Assembly: GCA_023284085.1 (NCBI GenBank)
Contig: JAKVHY010000040.1
Location: 1 to 50,028 of the forward strand
Direction of reading: 5' to 3'
DNA: 50,028 nt
Origin: Shewanella benthica
GTDB taxonomy: Bacteria; Pseudomonadota; Gammaproteobacteria; Enterobacterales; Shewanellaceae
The notes under the pieces were generated by a model. The model was given only the letters and a program-made list of their open reading frames with translations. It made no database searches and was not told where the DNA came from. The position numbers and the translations under genes were made by a program. Positions 12,795 through 22,556 of the stretch are shown one piece after another (the first letter of the stretch is position 1; every line of letters starts with the position of its first letter).

Positions 12795-15137
12795 ATGCAA
12801 ATGACGCAAAATATTGCCCAGATCATTGCTCAGGAACTCAATGTTCGTGTGCAACAAGTCAGTTCGACAATCTCCCTGCTCGATGATGGTGCCACTGTAC
12901 CTTTCGTCGCTCGTTATCGTAAAGAGGCGACCGGAGGCTTAGATGACACTCAGCTGCGAACACTAAATAGCAGGTTGAGTTATCTGCGTGACTTGAGTGA
13001 CAGACGCGAGGTGATCATCTCCAGTATCGATACTCAAGGTAAGCTGACTCCTGAGCTGAAACGTGCATTATTCGAGGCCGATAGTAAGACGCGTCTGGAA
13101 GATCTATATCTGCCCTATAAGCCGAAACGTCGCACTAAGGGTCAGATCGCCATAGAAGCAGGTATCGAGCCCTTAGCCGATCACTTGCTCAATAACCGCA
13201 ATGCCGATATCGAACAAGAAACTGCCAAATATATTAAGGCGGAGTCAGGGTTTTCAGACAGTAAACTCGTGCTCGATGGAGCTCGTTTCATCTTGATGGA
13301 GCGTTTCGCCGAAGATGCAGCCCTGTTGCAGAAGGTGAGACAGCACTTGAGTCAGAATTCTGTTCTCGAAAGCCGCATGGCTAAGGGGAAAGAGAAGGAA
13401 GGGGCTAAATTCCGCGACTATTTCGAACACACTGAAAAACTAAGCAAGATACCTTCTCATCGCGCCTTGGCCATGTTGCGTGGGCGCAATGAAGGTATGC
13501 TGAGCCTCAGCATGAACGCCGATCCGGGCAACGAGTCTAAGCAAGGGAGTTATTGTGAGGTGATTATCGCCGAGCACTTCAAGCTAAACCTGGGCACAGG
13601 TGATGTCGACTCATGGTTGAAAACCGTAGTCACGGCTAGCTGGCGAATCAAGATAGCGCTGCAGATGGAAACTGAGTTTATCGCTAAGATGCGTGAGCAT
13701 GCAGAGTCCGAGGCGATAAATGTATTTGCCCGCAACCTTGGGGATCTACTGATGGCTGCGCCGGCGGGAGCCAAGGCTACTTTAGGGCTAGATCCTGGAC
13801 TGAGATCCGGTGTTAAGGTGGCTATCGTTGACAATACTGGCAAATTTGTCGCACACACGACTATCTTTCCCCATGCCCCACAGAAGCAATGGGATAAGTC
13901 GGTACGCACCTTAGCCAACCTTGCCAAGATGCATAAGGTGGAGCTGATTGCCGTGGGCAACGGCACCGCTTCGAGAGAGACGGATAAGCTGGCTGCTGAA
14001 TTGATTACCAGTGTCAAAGCTGAGCTGCCAAGACTGACTAAAATCATGGTGAGTGAGGCTGGGGCATCTGTCTATTCGGCTTCTGAGCTCGCGGCCAATG
14101 AATTCCCCGATCTCGATGTGTCTATTCGTGGCGCCGTTTCTATCGCTCGTAGACTACAGGATCCTCTCGCCGAATTAGTCAAGATTGAGCCTAAGTCTAT
14201 CGGCGTAGGCCAGTATCAGCATGATGTGAGCCAGAGTCAGCTTTCCTTGTCACTGGAAGGCGTAGTGGAAGATTGTGTCAACGGTGTCGGTGTCGATCTG
14301 AATATGGCATCTGCGCCGTTATTGGCTCAGGTGGCTGGTCTTAATAAGACCTTAGCCCGCAATATCGTCAACTATCGAGATGAAAATGGTCAGTTTACCC
14401 AGCGTAAACAGCTATTGAAAGTGGCCCGACTCGGGCCTAAAGCCTATGAGCAAGCCGCAGGTTTTCTGCGCATTTTTGATGGTGATAATCCATTGGATGC
14501 ATCTTCGGTTCACCCTGAAGCCTACTCGCTGGTCGAGACGATCGCTAAGGCGAAGGGTCAGGCGGTAGAAGCGCTCGTCGGTAACACTGAATTACTGCGT
14601 AGCATATCGGCGGCAGAGTTCATCACGGACAGATTTGGCCTGCCCACTGTGACTGATATCTTAGCCGAGCTGGACAAACCAGGACGGGATCCTCGTGGTG
14701 AGTTCAAGACGGCCACATTTAAGGACGGCGTGGAAAAAGTTAACGATCTTAAGCCGGATATGATCCTCGAAGGTGTGGTGACCAATGTGACTAACTTTGG
14801 TGCCTTTGTCGATATCGGTGTTCACCAGGATGGCCTGGTACACATCTCATCTTTAACCGATAAGTTTGTCAGCGATCCCCATACCGTAGTCAAGGCCGGG
14901 GATGTGGTTAAGGTGAAGGTGATGGAAATTGATGTGGAACGTAAGCGCATCGGTCTCACTATGCGTTTGGATGAAAAGGCCGGTGATAAACCCTCGCCGA
15001 GAGTGGCTCAAAGGCCGAGTTCAGCTGGCAATAAGTCGAACCAACAGCGTAAGCCTCAGCACAAGGCTCAGCCTAAGCAAGCTAATGCGGCCATGGGCAA
15101 CGCGTTTGCCGATGCTTTTTCTAAGCTGAAAAAATAA
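12795..15137 (+). CDS. tex: transcription accessory RNA-binding protein Tex
   Basis: The protein (about 780 residues from ATG 12795; a second ATG at 12801 is equally possible) is Tex along its length. The N-terminal helical region contains TISLLDDGATVPFVARYRKEATG, the family hallmark. It is followed by a YqgF/RNase H-like domain (TLGLDPGLRSGVKVAIVD), a helix-hairpin-helix pair (LNKTLARNIVNYRDENG) and a C-terminal S1 RNA-binding domain (GVVTNVTNFGAFVDIGVHQ). A basic, low-complexity tail ends the protein. Tex binds nucleic acid and contacts the transcription machinery. The upstream in-frame extension to 12723 lacks a ribosome site and family similarity. Synteny with greB supports the identity. 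Confidence 0.93.
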   Translation: MQMTQNIAQIIAQELNVRVQQVSSTISLLDDGATVPFVARYRKEATGGLDDTQLRTLNSRLSYLRDLSDRREVIISSIDTQGKLTPELKRALFEADSKTRLEDLYLPYKPKRRTKGQIAIEAGIEPLADHLLNNRNADIEQETAKYIKAESGFSDSKLVLDGARFILMERFAEDAALLQKVRQHLSQNSVLESRMAKGKEKEGAKFRDYFEHTEKLSKIPSHRALAMLRGRNEGMLSLSMNADPGNESKQGSYCEVIIAEHFKLNLGTGDVDSWLKTVVTASWRIKIALQMETEFIAKMREHAESEAINVFARNLGDLLMAAPAGAKATLGLDPGLRSGVKVAIVDNTGKFVAHTTIFPHAPQKQWDKSVRTLANLAKMHKVELIAVGNGTASRETDKLAAELITSVKAELPRLTKIMVSEAGASVYSASELAANEFPDLDVSIRGAVSIARRLQDPLAELVKIEPKSIGVGQYQHDVSQSQLSLSLEGVVEDCVNGVGVDLNMASAPLLAQVAGLNKTLARNIVNYRDENGQFTQRKQLLKVARLGPKAYEQAAGFLRIFDGDNPLDASSVHPEAYSLVETIAKAKGQAVEALVGNTELLRSISAAEFITDRFGLPTVTDILAELDKPGRDPRGEFKTATFKDGVEKVNDLKPDMILEGVVTNVTNFGAFVDIGVHQDGLVHISSLTDKFVSDPHTVVKAGDVVKVKVMEIDVERKRIGLTMRLDEKAGDKPSPRVAQRPSSAGNKSNQQRKPQHKAQPKQANAAMGNAFADAFSKLKK

Positions 15138-15176
15138 TATGTAAGCGAGAGCTTATGTACTAAATAGCATTAAATT

Positions 15177-15211
15177 AATGTCGGAAGAGTTTTCTCTTTC
15201 GACATTTTTTT
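15177..15211 (+). terminator. Rho-independent terminator of tex
   Basis: Thirteen-base arms (AATGTCGGAAGAG and CTCTTTCGACATT, one G-U pair) enclose TTTT and are followed by a T run. Confidence 0.9.
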
Positions 15212-15457
15212 GCCCCCCTTCCGCTAACCTACCCTTGGATTGGCACGTTTGTTTCCTCTGTGTTTATTTGGTGTTTCACAATTATTAATTTAAGGTGAAC
15301 TTTTGTGAGTGAACTCTGTCATAATATTTGGCTATCACTCCACAGAGGGTGAAAACCATCATGGACACTCTAATCTAGAGTAAATCGCGCAGGGACCACT
15401 CCATAGTTCTGGATGCAGAACTTTGGATTTTAACACTAAGTAAATTTTGGGTGCTCT
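15212..15457 (+). promoter_or_regulatory. leader and control region of the sulfatase gene
   Basis: Two copies of GTGAACT lie 14 bases apart (15295-15301 and 15309-15315), a spacing suited to a tandem-binding regulator. Further down, CCATAGTTCTG-GATG-CAGAACTTTGG (15401-15426) forms an 11-base hairpin with one mismatch followed by ATTTT, within 35 bases of the gene, possibly an attenuator. A smaller hairpin ACTCTA-ATC-TAGAGT precedes it (15367-15381). No confident promoter was identified. Confidence 0.4.
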
Positions 15458-17512
15458 ATGGCCTCTCGTCTTTCTTTTTTGGGTCCTTTTAGATCTATTG
15501 TAATTTTCTGCTTAATTGCATTAATTATCGTCACCCTGAGTCGTCTAGGCTTAGGGCTCTGGCAAATCGAACGTGTTTCGGCCGTGGATGGCTGGTCACA
15601 TCTCTTGCTTCAGGGTCTAAGGGTGGATCTGGCTTCCTTATGTTGGTTGTGGGGGATTGCAGCCCTAGGTACAGCCATTTTTTCCGGTGATCACGCTATT
15701 GGCCGAGGTTGGAACCAGATATTACGCATCTGGCTGACGCTAGGGCTCTGGCTGATTCTCTTCCTGGAAGTTTCATCTCCTTCGTTTATCCAGGAATATG
15801 GCATTCGCCCAAACCGTCTCTATATCGAATACCTCATCTATCCTAAAGAGGTTTTTTCCATGCTCTGGGGGGGACGTAAGCTTGAGGTGATATTTGGTTT
15901 CCTTATCAGCGGTGCAACTCTTTTTGGTGGCTGGAAGCTCAGTGGCTACCTGCTGCGAGATCTCACTTATTCGCGCTGGTACTGGCGTCCGGTTATCGCT
16001 GTTGCTGTGATTGTGCTGACCTTGCTCGGTGCCCGTTCGAGTTTAGGCCACAGACCGCTTAACCCTGCACTGGTTGCTTTTGCCGATGATCCTCTGGTTA
16101 ACTCTCTGGTGGTTAACTCTGCATATTCCCTCTTTTTCGCCATCAATCAAATGGGCAATGAAGCTAATGCCGCTAAAATTTATGGCCGCATGGATGAGCA
16201 GAAAATCATCGACACCATCAGGCGAGAAAGTGGTCGTGATCTAAGTGCATTCCCGTTAGCGGCAGCGCCTAGTGTTTCTTTTAATCCTGCCAGTTATCAG
16301 GGGAAACCTAAGAACTTGGTGATCATCTTGCAGGAAAGTCTGGGCGCTCGCTTCGTGGGGAATCTGGGCGGCCTTCCTTTGACGCCAAATATAGATGCGC
16401 TCTCTAAGGAGGGCTGGTCATTTGAGAATCTCTACGCCACCGGGACACGTTCAGTGCGCGGCATCGAAGCCATCACTACTGGTTTTACGCCAACGCCGGC
16501 ACGCTCGGTGGTTAAGTTAGGCAAGAGCCAACAGGGTTTCTTCTCTATCGCCGAACTCTTGAAAAGTCATGGTTATGAGACTCAGTTTATCTATGGTGGA
16601 GAGAGTCATTTCGATAACATGAAGAGCTTTTTCCTGGGAAATGGTTTCAGTCATATCGTCGATGAAGATGATTATGACAATCCCTCTTTTGTGGCTTCCT
16701 GGGGGGTGTCGGATGAAGATCTTCTACGCCGGGCAGATCGGGAGTTTAAGAAATTCCATAAAGAGGGTAAGCCATTTTTCAGTTTAGTATTTAGCTCTAG
16801 CAATCACGAACCCTTCGAGTTTCCTGATGGTAAGATTGAGCTCTATGAGCAGCCTAAACAGACGGTGAATAATGCGGTTACATATGCGGATTATGCCCTA
16901 GGAGAATTTTTCAAATTAGCTAAGAAGTCAGATTACTGGAAAGATACGCTATTTTTGATCGTGGCCGATCACGATAGCCGCGTGGGTGGTGCCAGCTTAG
17001 TGCCGATTTCTCGCTTCAGGATCCCCGGAATTATTCTGGGTGATGGCATCGAGGCCAAGAAAGACCAGCGAGTGGTGAGTCAGATCGATATGGCGCCGAC
17101 TCTATTGTCGATGATTGGCATATCTGACAGCTACCCCATGTTAGGGCAGGACTTGACTCGAGTCAGGGATGATTGGCCTGGACGCGCCTTGATGCAGTAT
17201 GACAAGAACATGGCATATATGCGCGGCGATGATGTGGTGGTATTGCAGCCGGAGCGCGAAGCCGCTGGCTTCAAGTATGACTTCGATACTGAGACGCTCA
17301 GTGCCAAACCTCAATCCGATGAGATGAAGCAAGCGGCTCTATCCTGGGCGTTATGGGGAAGCATGGCTTATCAGCAAGGTCTGTTTAGGAGTGCTTCCCA
17401 GGAAGAGAGGCTAGCGTTTAAACAGCTTGAGGATGATGCTAAGTTGCAGTTGGCCTTGGAAGATGAGGCTGATAATACGACCAGTCAAGCGACTGAAGTG
17501 TTACTGCGTTAA
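15458..17512 (+). CDS. LTA synthase family membrane sulfatase/phosphotransferase
   Basis: The 684-residue protein has five hydrophobic membrane segments in the first ~200 residues, then an extracytoplasmic sulfatase-fold domain (about 280-570). The LtaS-type features are visible: VIILQESLGARFVGNLGG with the metal-binding Glu, TGTRSVRGIEA with the nucleophilic Thr, and VADHDSRVGG with the metal-binding Asp-His pair. Gram-negative members commonly move phosphoglycerol or phosphoethanolamine groups onto periplasmic glycans or lipids; the acceptor here is unknown. The ribosome site (GGGTG) is weak. The gene ends tail to tail with the next one, their stop codons overlapping by 4 bases. Confidence 0.85.
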   Translation: MASRLSFLGPFRSIVIFCLIALIIVTLSRLGLGLWQIERVSAVDGWSHLLLQGLRVDLASLCWLWGIAALGTAIFSGDHAIGRGWNQILRIWLTLGLWLILFLEVSSPSFIQEYGIRPNRLYIEYLIYPKEVFSMLWGGRKLEVIFGFLISGATLFGGWKLSGYLLRDLTYSRWYWRPVIAVAVIVLTLLGARSSLGHRPLNPALVAFADDPLVNSLVVNSAYSLFFAINQMGNEANAAKIYGRMDEQKIIDTIRRESGRDLSAFPLAAAPSVSFNPASYQGKPKNLVIILQESLGARFVGNLGGLPLTPNIDALSKEGWSFENLYATGTRSVRGIEAITTGFTPTPARSVVKLGKSQQGFFSIAELLKSHGYETQFIYGGESHFDNMKSFFLGNGFSHIVDEDDYDNPSFVASWGVSDEDLLRRADREFKKFHKEGKPFFSLVFSSSNHEPFEFPDGKIELYEQPKQTVNNAVTYADYALGEFFKLAKKSDYWKDTLFLIVADHDSRVGGASLVPISRFRIPGIILGDGIEAKKDQRVVSQIDMAPTLLSMIGISDSYPMLGQDLTRVRDDWPGRALMQYDKNMAYMRGDDVVVLQPEREAAGFKYDFDTETLSAKPQSDEMKQAALSWALWGSMAYQQGLFRSASQEERLAFKQLEDDAKLQLALEDEADNTTSQATEVLLR

Positions 17513-18018
17513 ACAAAAGATGAGATAGCGGGCTCAGTTTTTGGCAGAGCCTGCTGTTGATAGAAGCTGGTTATATGCAGGGAAACCGCCTGGTAAAATT
17601 CTTTGGACTGACCTACTTGCTCACTCTTCTGAGGCTGGCTTTGTTTGTGGTTATTTGCAGAGTTCGGCTGCTGGGCAATGCGAATATCTCGTCTGTTTAG
17701 CGCGGGTCTTCCTCTGAGGGGATCTCTGACTATGTTGGCTACTAGAGTCGGCTTCTCTGCTTCTTGCTGTTGTTTTTCTTGCTGTTGCTGTCCACCGCCT
17801 TGGTGCTTTCCCAGCAGTCGCTCATTAATCCTGGCTTGTATCTCTGGCTGTTCGGCCGTGCGCTCGTGTTGCGGAGTGAAAGGACGTTCTTGGTGGCTCT
17901 TGACTAGTTCAGGTGTTGGTACGATAGGCGGTCTTTTCTGGCTATCCACGCGCGCGGCATCGGTAGCGGGGTTTGTCGTCGCTATTGGTACCTGAGGATA
18001 GTTTGTGACCACTAACAT
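17509..18018 (-). CDS. Q-rich disordered hypothetical protein
   Basis: The 169-residue protein has no signal peptide or membrane segment. It is dominated by Pro, Gln, Glu and Arg, with a central low-complexity run (GKHQGGGQQQQEKQQQEAEK, about residues 70-90). A compact C-terminal piece, SKEFYQAVSLHITSFYQQQ, is the only region likely to fold. A good AAGGAA ribosome site precedes the ATG, and the frame is cleanly bounded, so I take it as a real gene. I do not recognise a family; it looks lineage-restricted. It sits convergent with the sulfatase gene and upstream of bioH on the same strand, with 78 bases between its start and the bioH end. Confidence 0.6.
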   Translation of the reverse strand: MLVVTNYPQVPIATTNPATDAARVDSQKRPPIVPTPELVKSHQERPFTPQHERTAEQPEIQARINERLLGKHQGGGQQQQEKQQQEAEKPTLVANIVRDPLRGRPALNRRDIRIAQQPNSANNHKQSQPQKSEQVGQSKEFYQAVSLHITSFYQQQALPKTEPAISSFV

Positions 18019-18096
18019 AGCTAGTTCCTTAACTTTTATGGTTAAATAGTAGCCGTTATTGGGTTAAAGATAAAGCTATGTTAGCTTGTTGAGAGT

Positions 18097-18882
18097 TTAA
18101 TTTGAGATTTCTTCTATCCAAGCCACAAAATCTGCTAAAAATTCATCTTTGTGAGAGAAAAAGGGCGCGTGAGAAGCCTTCGGCAGTATGAGATCTCGGT
18201 AAAGCGTGTCATTCACCGGCATGAGAGGAGGTACGCGTCTGGGGACTAGTCCATCTAACCGACCCCAGATCCTCAGCCAAGGTAAGTTAATTTTATCTAG
18301 TTTAGGTCTTAGATCGACACATTCCAGCATTTTTAGCCCCTGAACCAGGGCTAGGGAGTCTGGAAGTGGCCTTGAGAGCACTAAGTTTTTAAGTTGCTTG
18401 ATATCTTCTTTCGCCGTTGTGCTGCCCATTGCCTGAAGCGCCAGGAATCGTTCGATTGTCTTACCCAGATCTTTCTGCAGGGATTCACTAAACTGAGACA
18501 GGACTAGGGGGGGGATCCCCGGCCACTTCTCCTCTTCCCTGGCCATAAAGCAAGGGGATGAAGCTATGGTCACCAGTCCTCTGACTCTGCCCGGGTAGTT
18601 TAGCGCCGCTAATGTCGCCAGGAGTCCTCCCAGAGACCAACCCACCCAGATTGCCTTATCGGGGAGGTGTGTTATCAGTGCCTCCAGCCAATCGTAAATA
18701 TCGCCTGCTATGGGTGAGCTATGGCCAAAGCCGGGCAGATCCACATAGTGCACCCTATACTCAGATAGAGACTGCTGCAGTGGCGTAAAGACTGCGCTGT
18801 TCATTCCCCAGCCGTGAAGCATGACAATTTGCGGAGCAGATACCGGGCCTATAGACTCTATATGCAGTTGTGCTTGACTCAC
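18097..18882 (-). CDS. bioH: pimeloyl-ACP methyl ester esterase BioH
   Basis: The 261-residue alpha/beta hydrolase begins with QIVMLHGWGMNSAVF (oxyanion-hole HGW motif). It carries the nucleophile elbow GWSLGG near residue 80, an acid in WGRLDGLVP and the catalytic His in KASHAPFFSH. These are the standard BioH positions, and the length matches the family (about 255-260). BioH removes the methyl group that disguises the pimeloyl chain at the end of early biotin synthesis, in the cytoplasm. The start is GTG with AAGAGG upstream. The gene is divergent from comF with 37 bases between starts, the bioH-comF arrangement known in enterobacteria and Shewanella. Confidence 0.88.
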   Translation of the reverse strand: MSQAQLHIESIGPVSAPQIVMLHGWGMNSAVFTPLQQSLSEYRVHYVDLPGFGHSSPIAGDIYDWLEALITHLPDKAIWVGWSLGGLLATLAALNYPGRVRGLVTIASSPCFMAREEEKWPGIPPLVLSQFSESLQKDLGKTIERFLALQAMGSTTAKEDIKQLKNLVLSRPLPDSLALVQGLKMLECVDLRPKLDKINLPWLRIWGRLDGLVPRRVPPLMPVNDTLYRDLILPKASHAPFFSHKDEFLADFVAWIEEISN

Positions 18883-18919
18883 TTATCTACCTCTTAATGG
18901 AAACTTTAGTGGGAAATTG

Positions 18920-19696
18920 ATGAAAACAGCTAAGCTCACTAGACTAATACCTTATGGAGAGAAGGCCCTGCAGAGGGGGCTTGCATGGGTGAAGCAGTGG
19001 CTGGGGGCAAGTTTACCCAATCGTTGTCTTATGTGCCATCAAAGCGTGACTCTTCCACGCACCGGGATCTGTACTACATGTTTAAATTCTGGTCTCTACC
19101 AACAGCCTGTGTGTTTAGGTTGTGGACGCGGTTTACAGATCCAATCGCGCTATTGTGGAGCATGCCAATCAACTGAGCCCCTGCTGGTTATCTCACCTTG
19201 TAGTTATCACCAAGGTTTAGGCCGATGGGTCGGTTTAATCAAGTATCGAGCCCAGTTTGCGGGACTGCCGGCCTTATCCGGTGCACTAATCGCGCGTATT
19301 GATAAATTAGAAACCGCAGGATTAATCCAACGCCCTCAAGTACTGGTGCCTGTGCCGTTACATAAGCAGCGGCTAAAGGCCCGTGGTTTCAATCAGGCCT
19401 GGATAATTGCCGATACTCTTAGCAAACGGCTCAATATCCCCATCGAGACTCATGGTCTAGTGAGAAGTTTAGAGACTCAGTCTCAGGCTGGGTTAACCGG
19501 CAAGCAGAGACGTAGCAATCTTAAAAATGCCTTTTATCTTGATGATGATTTTCCCTATCAACGTATCGCCTTGATCGATGATGTGGTGACGACAGGCACC
19601 ACGGCAAAAGAGATCGCCTCCCTGTTCGAGAGGCGACATATTCATGTGCAGGTATGGTGTTTGGCGAGAGCAGAAGCACCAGGACTCTTAGATTAG
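18920..19696 (+). CDS. comF: ComF family phosphoribosyltransferase-like protein
   Basis: The 258-residue protein has an N-terminal zinc-ribbon cysteine set (CLMCHQSV, CTTC, CLGCGRG, CGAC) and a C-terminal type I phosphoribosyltransferase domain with the diphosphate-binding signature RIALIDDVVTTGTTAKEI near residue 215. This is the ComF/GntX architecture, linked to DNA uptake and use in naturally competent bacteria; its reaction is not established. I start it at ATG 18920; a TTG directly before (18917) is possible. It shares the short divergent region with bioH. A member of the heptamer element follows 20 bases after its stop. Confidence 0.85.
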   Translation: MKTAKLTRLIPYGEKALQRGLAWVKQWLGASLPNRCLMCHQSVTLPRTGICTTCLNSGLYQQPVCLGCGRGLQIQSRYCGACQSTEPLLVISPCSYHQGLGRWVGLIKYRAQFAGLPALSGALIARIDKLETAGLIQRPQVLVPVPLHKQRLKARGFNQAWIIADTLSKRLNIPIETHGLVRSLETQSQAGLTGKQRRSNLKNAFYLDDDFPYQRIALIDDVVTTGTTAKEIASLFERRHIHVQVWCLARAEAPGLLD

Positions 19697-19717
19697 GTAA
19701 ATAATTAGAAATGGGTT

Positions 19718-19745
19718 AGTTCCTAGGTCCTAGGAACTAGGAACT
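19718..19745. repeat. heptamer element between comF and the M14 gene
   Basis: AGTTCCTAGG-T-CCTAGGAACT is followed by another AGGAACT unit, keeping a 7-base period. It lies between two convergent genes and could serve as a bidirectional hairpin. It is related to the elements at 23230, 25711 and 35060. Confidence 0.65.
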
Positions 19746-19757
19746 CGTCACCTGCTA

Positions 19758-22304
19758 TTAATCCAATGCGGGGACGAAATAGAGTGCATTGGCGTATATT
19801 TTCTCTGAGCCTAGCCAGATGTTGCGGAACATCAGGTTATCGGCGAGGCCGACTATGGCGCCTTTTCCTAGAGTCTCCAGGACTATGGCTGGCTTATTAG
19901 AAAAACTTGCCTGATATTCCTTGGCGAGATATCCGCTGAGTAGAGGTTCATCGGCGTATTTAGCCGCAACGGTGAAGGGGGTCGAGCTGGTGGTTAAGCC
20001 AATAGCCATATTTTTTAATATGGGGAGTCTATTGCCTCTAATGCCGAAGCTTATTGGATTACTGGGGTCGAGTTCTAGCTCTACTATGGCGCCGCCTATG
20101 GATTGACGAGCGGCTAGCTTCTCCTTATCGCTATAGCTTAAACCTCTGGTGTCGAATAACTGTTTATAGAAACGTTTATCCTTGACGTCACTCTTGAGCA
20201 GGTTATTTTTATTTAACCAAGTTAATGCGCCTTTCTGTGCGATCACTGTGCCACCATCTGAGGTGAATTGGCCTAATCTTCTGGCAAAGTTCTTGTCTAA
20301 AGAGGAGTAAGTGCCATCGGCCATGATCACATGTGTGTATTGGTTTAATTTTATTTTGGAAATATGACCCACATCGACTAAGGTCACAGGTACAGCAAGT
20401 TTGCTGTCTAAGTAATTCCACAGCTCGCCCACTTCGGAGGCATCTGTGCCTCGACCGGTAATTAACAGAGGTCTTATGGGTTTTATTACCTTGAAACTAG
20501 GACTGCCCATGTCTATGCCGGATATGGCGGCGCTTGTGGTGACTGGATACAAGGTCAGTGGATATTGTTCGCTCAGTTTAACAAGCTTGTTATTGATCTC
20601 ACCCATCGACAATTCGGGCTGTTTTAGTGGTATTTGCAAGGTACCAGCAGCAAATGTCTGAGCCTCTCCAGCGACTTCTATTGTGAAGGGTTTCTTAGCA
20701 AATTTGACGGTCACATTATCTTGTAACAAGGCTTGCAGCATGGGGGCAGCCAAATCTTGCTGCCAATTGACGAGCACAGCTACGGCTTGCTCACTCATCT
20801 GGAAATTGAACTTAGCGGGAGCTTGGCTGGAAAGTACATCAATATCCAACTTGCTGTTGCGTACCATCTGCAGATGATAGGCGTGCTCTAGGTTCCAGCT
20901 CGAGACATCGTAAAATGTTGGGTCTTTAAACTCTGTGCTGTTATCAAACAGGGCTAAAATAAGACTCTTCTGGGGCTGATTGATCGGGATAAACACGCTG
21001 CTATCGGCTGCAAAATCCTGACTTCCTTGGCGAACTGTTTCGGTCAGAAAGTAAAATTTTATCTTGTGTTGGGCCAACACTTGGGTGAGATCTTCAATGC
21101 GCTCTCGGTTAGCGGGAGCACCAAGAAGGAAGCCAGTTTGACGCCCTCGCTGCAGTACCTTGTCTCGCCCCTGATAAAACTCACTCTGGTATTCAATCAG
21201 CTCATCTTTTAATGCCAGACTGCCTTTTAGACTCGATATAGAGGTGGCGACTTGATTCTTGATGGCTTGGCTGAGTCTTAGTTCGCCGTTTTGGGTGATT
21301 TGTACCTGTCCTCTGGGGCTAGCTTGTTCGAATAAGATGCCAACTGAGCCGTTGATATCTGGATAAGTTGAGCCTTTACCATAGTAAAAGTCGTCAAAGG
21401 CCTCACGACTGAAATAGCTCTGTTTTAACTCATCTAGGGCTGCTCTATGGAAATGAGCCAGCTTCTCCGTCAGAGCCTGATTAGTCTTTGGGGTCGCAGG
21501 GTTGGTACGCGATGGAACCCCAGGTTGGAAGAAGTAGCTTCTATCCCGGCCCATCTCATGAAAGTCTCCTACATAGTGAGGTTGCCATTTATGGAACAGG
21601 GCGACTCTACCTCGGTTTTCCGGGTGTCTGAGGAACAAGAGATCACGATTAAGATCGGCGAAATAGTGGTTGGTTCTGCCATTGGGCCAATTTTGTCTGT
21701 GCTCCTTATGGTTGCTATCACTGACATCGGTCTGGCCGCGGTAGTTATTGGTCCAGGTTGAAAACCTGTCCATGCCATCCGGGTTCTGACTCGGGGTGAT
21801 CAACACAATGGCTTCATCGAGCAAGTCTTCGACCCATTCATCTCTGCTGGAGGCGAGAAAGTAACTGAGGGCCAAGGCGGCATGGACACCACTGGCCTCA
21901 TCTCCATGAATGGAATATGCCAGCCAGATCACTAAGGGACCATCCTGTGTTGCCCCGGATTTAACGGCTCGACGTTGTGTTAAAATCTCGTCCAAATTTG
22001 CCTGATTTTTACTCGAGGTGATAACGGCCGTGAGTTGTTGCCTGGCTTCATGGCTCTGCCCCGTATGCTCTATGGATACCTTGTCACTATCGCTGGCAAG
22101 TTGCTTCAGGTAATAGTTGACTTGGTCATGACGCAGGTGCCATTGGCCTAACGGGTAGCCTAAAAAGGCGTCCGGTGAGGTGATCACAGAATCTAAATTC
22201 GAATTTGAGAGCGGGATCACCCTCTGTGGATTTGCAGCTATGACAGGAGAAATCAGACTCAGGGAGCAGAATAAGGTCAGCAGGAAAAGGCCAGTTCTTA
22301 ACAT
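19758..22304 (-). CDS. secreted M14 family zinc carboxypeptidase
   Basis: The 848-residue protein begins with a clear signal peptide (LFLLTLFCSLSLISPVIAA). The M14 catalytic domain occupies about residues 45-350. SIHGDEASGVHAA gives the zinc-binding His and Glu, NPDGMDRF is a conserved loop, DFHEMGRDRSYFF gives the third zinc ligand, and VGILFEQASPRG holds the candidate general-base Glu. The remaining 450 residues form a beta-rich region plus a glutamine-amidotransferase-like fold of unknown role, as in large bacterial M14 proteins. It probably degrades peptides in the periplasm or outside the cell. The gene is monocistronic and converges with comF. Confidence 0.87.
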   Translation of the reverse strand: MLRTGLFLLTLFCSLSLISPVIAANPQRVIPLSNSNLDSVITSPDAFLGYPLGQWHLRHDQVNYYLKQLASDSDKVSIEHTGQSHEARQQLTAVITSSKNQANLDEILTQRRAVKSGATQDGPLVIWLAYSIHGDEASGVHAALALSYFLASSRDEWVEDLLDEAIVLITPSQNPDGMDRFSTWTNNYRGQTDVSDSNHKEHRQNWPNGRTNHYFADLNRDLLFLRHPENRGRVALFHKWQPHYVGDFHEMGRDRSYFFQPGVPSRTNPATPKTNQALTEKLAHFHRAALDELKQSYFSREAFDDFYYGKGSTYPDINGSVGILFEQASPRGQVQITQNGELRLSQAIKNQVATSISSLKGSLALKDELIEYQSEFYQGRDKVLQRGRQTGFLLGAPANRERIEDLTQVLAQHKIKFYFLTETVRQGSQDFAADSSVFIPINQPQKSLILALFDNSTEFKDPTFYDVSSWNLEHAYHLQMVRNSKLDIDVLSSQAPAKFNFQMSEQAVAVLVNWQQDLAAPMLQALLQDNVTVKFAKKPFTIEVAGEAQTFAAGTLQIPLKQPELSMGEINNKLVKLSEQYPLTLYPVTTSAAISGIDMGSPSFKVIKPIRPLLITGRGTDASEVGELWNYLDSKLAVPVTLVDVGHISKIKLNQYTHVIMADGTYSSLDKNFARRLGQFTSDGGTVIAQKGALTWLNKNNLLKSDVKDKRFYKQLFDTRGLSYSDKEKLAARQSIGGAIVELELDPSNPISFGIRGNRLPILKNMAIGLTTSSTPFTVAAKYADEPLLSGYLAKEYQASFSNKPAIVLETLGKGAIVGLADNLMFRNIWLGSEKIYANALYFVPALD

Positions 22305-22556
22305 ATATAGTGTTCTTTATACTTGTAATATAAGGTTAAATTATCAGTTGGCGTAGATTATTACCACAGTTAAAGTTAGCTTCCAGCAGAGAATAAGTCG
22401 AATTTAAAAACGACGTCATGTTGAATTTTGCTTCCTTTGCACCCTCTAAAAGGTCAAAGCAATTTACAAAGGGACTACAAAGCTGACCTGAGTCGGAGTA
22501 TCATACCTCTATATCTTACTAAAACAGTCAAGTTTTACCAGACGGAGCATGTCTTA

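Noticed and set aside
13550..14047. Long antisense frame in tex
   Set aside because: It is a shadow of a strongly coding gene; the sense strand carries all Tex motifs.
22428..22556. N-terminal extension of NfuA to ATG 22428
   Set aside because: No family similarity, and the ATG at 22557 has GGAG at correct spacing and gives the usual length.
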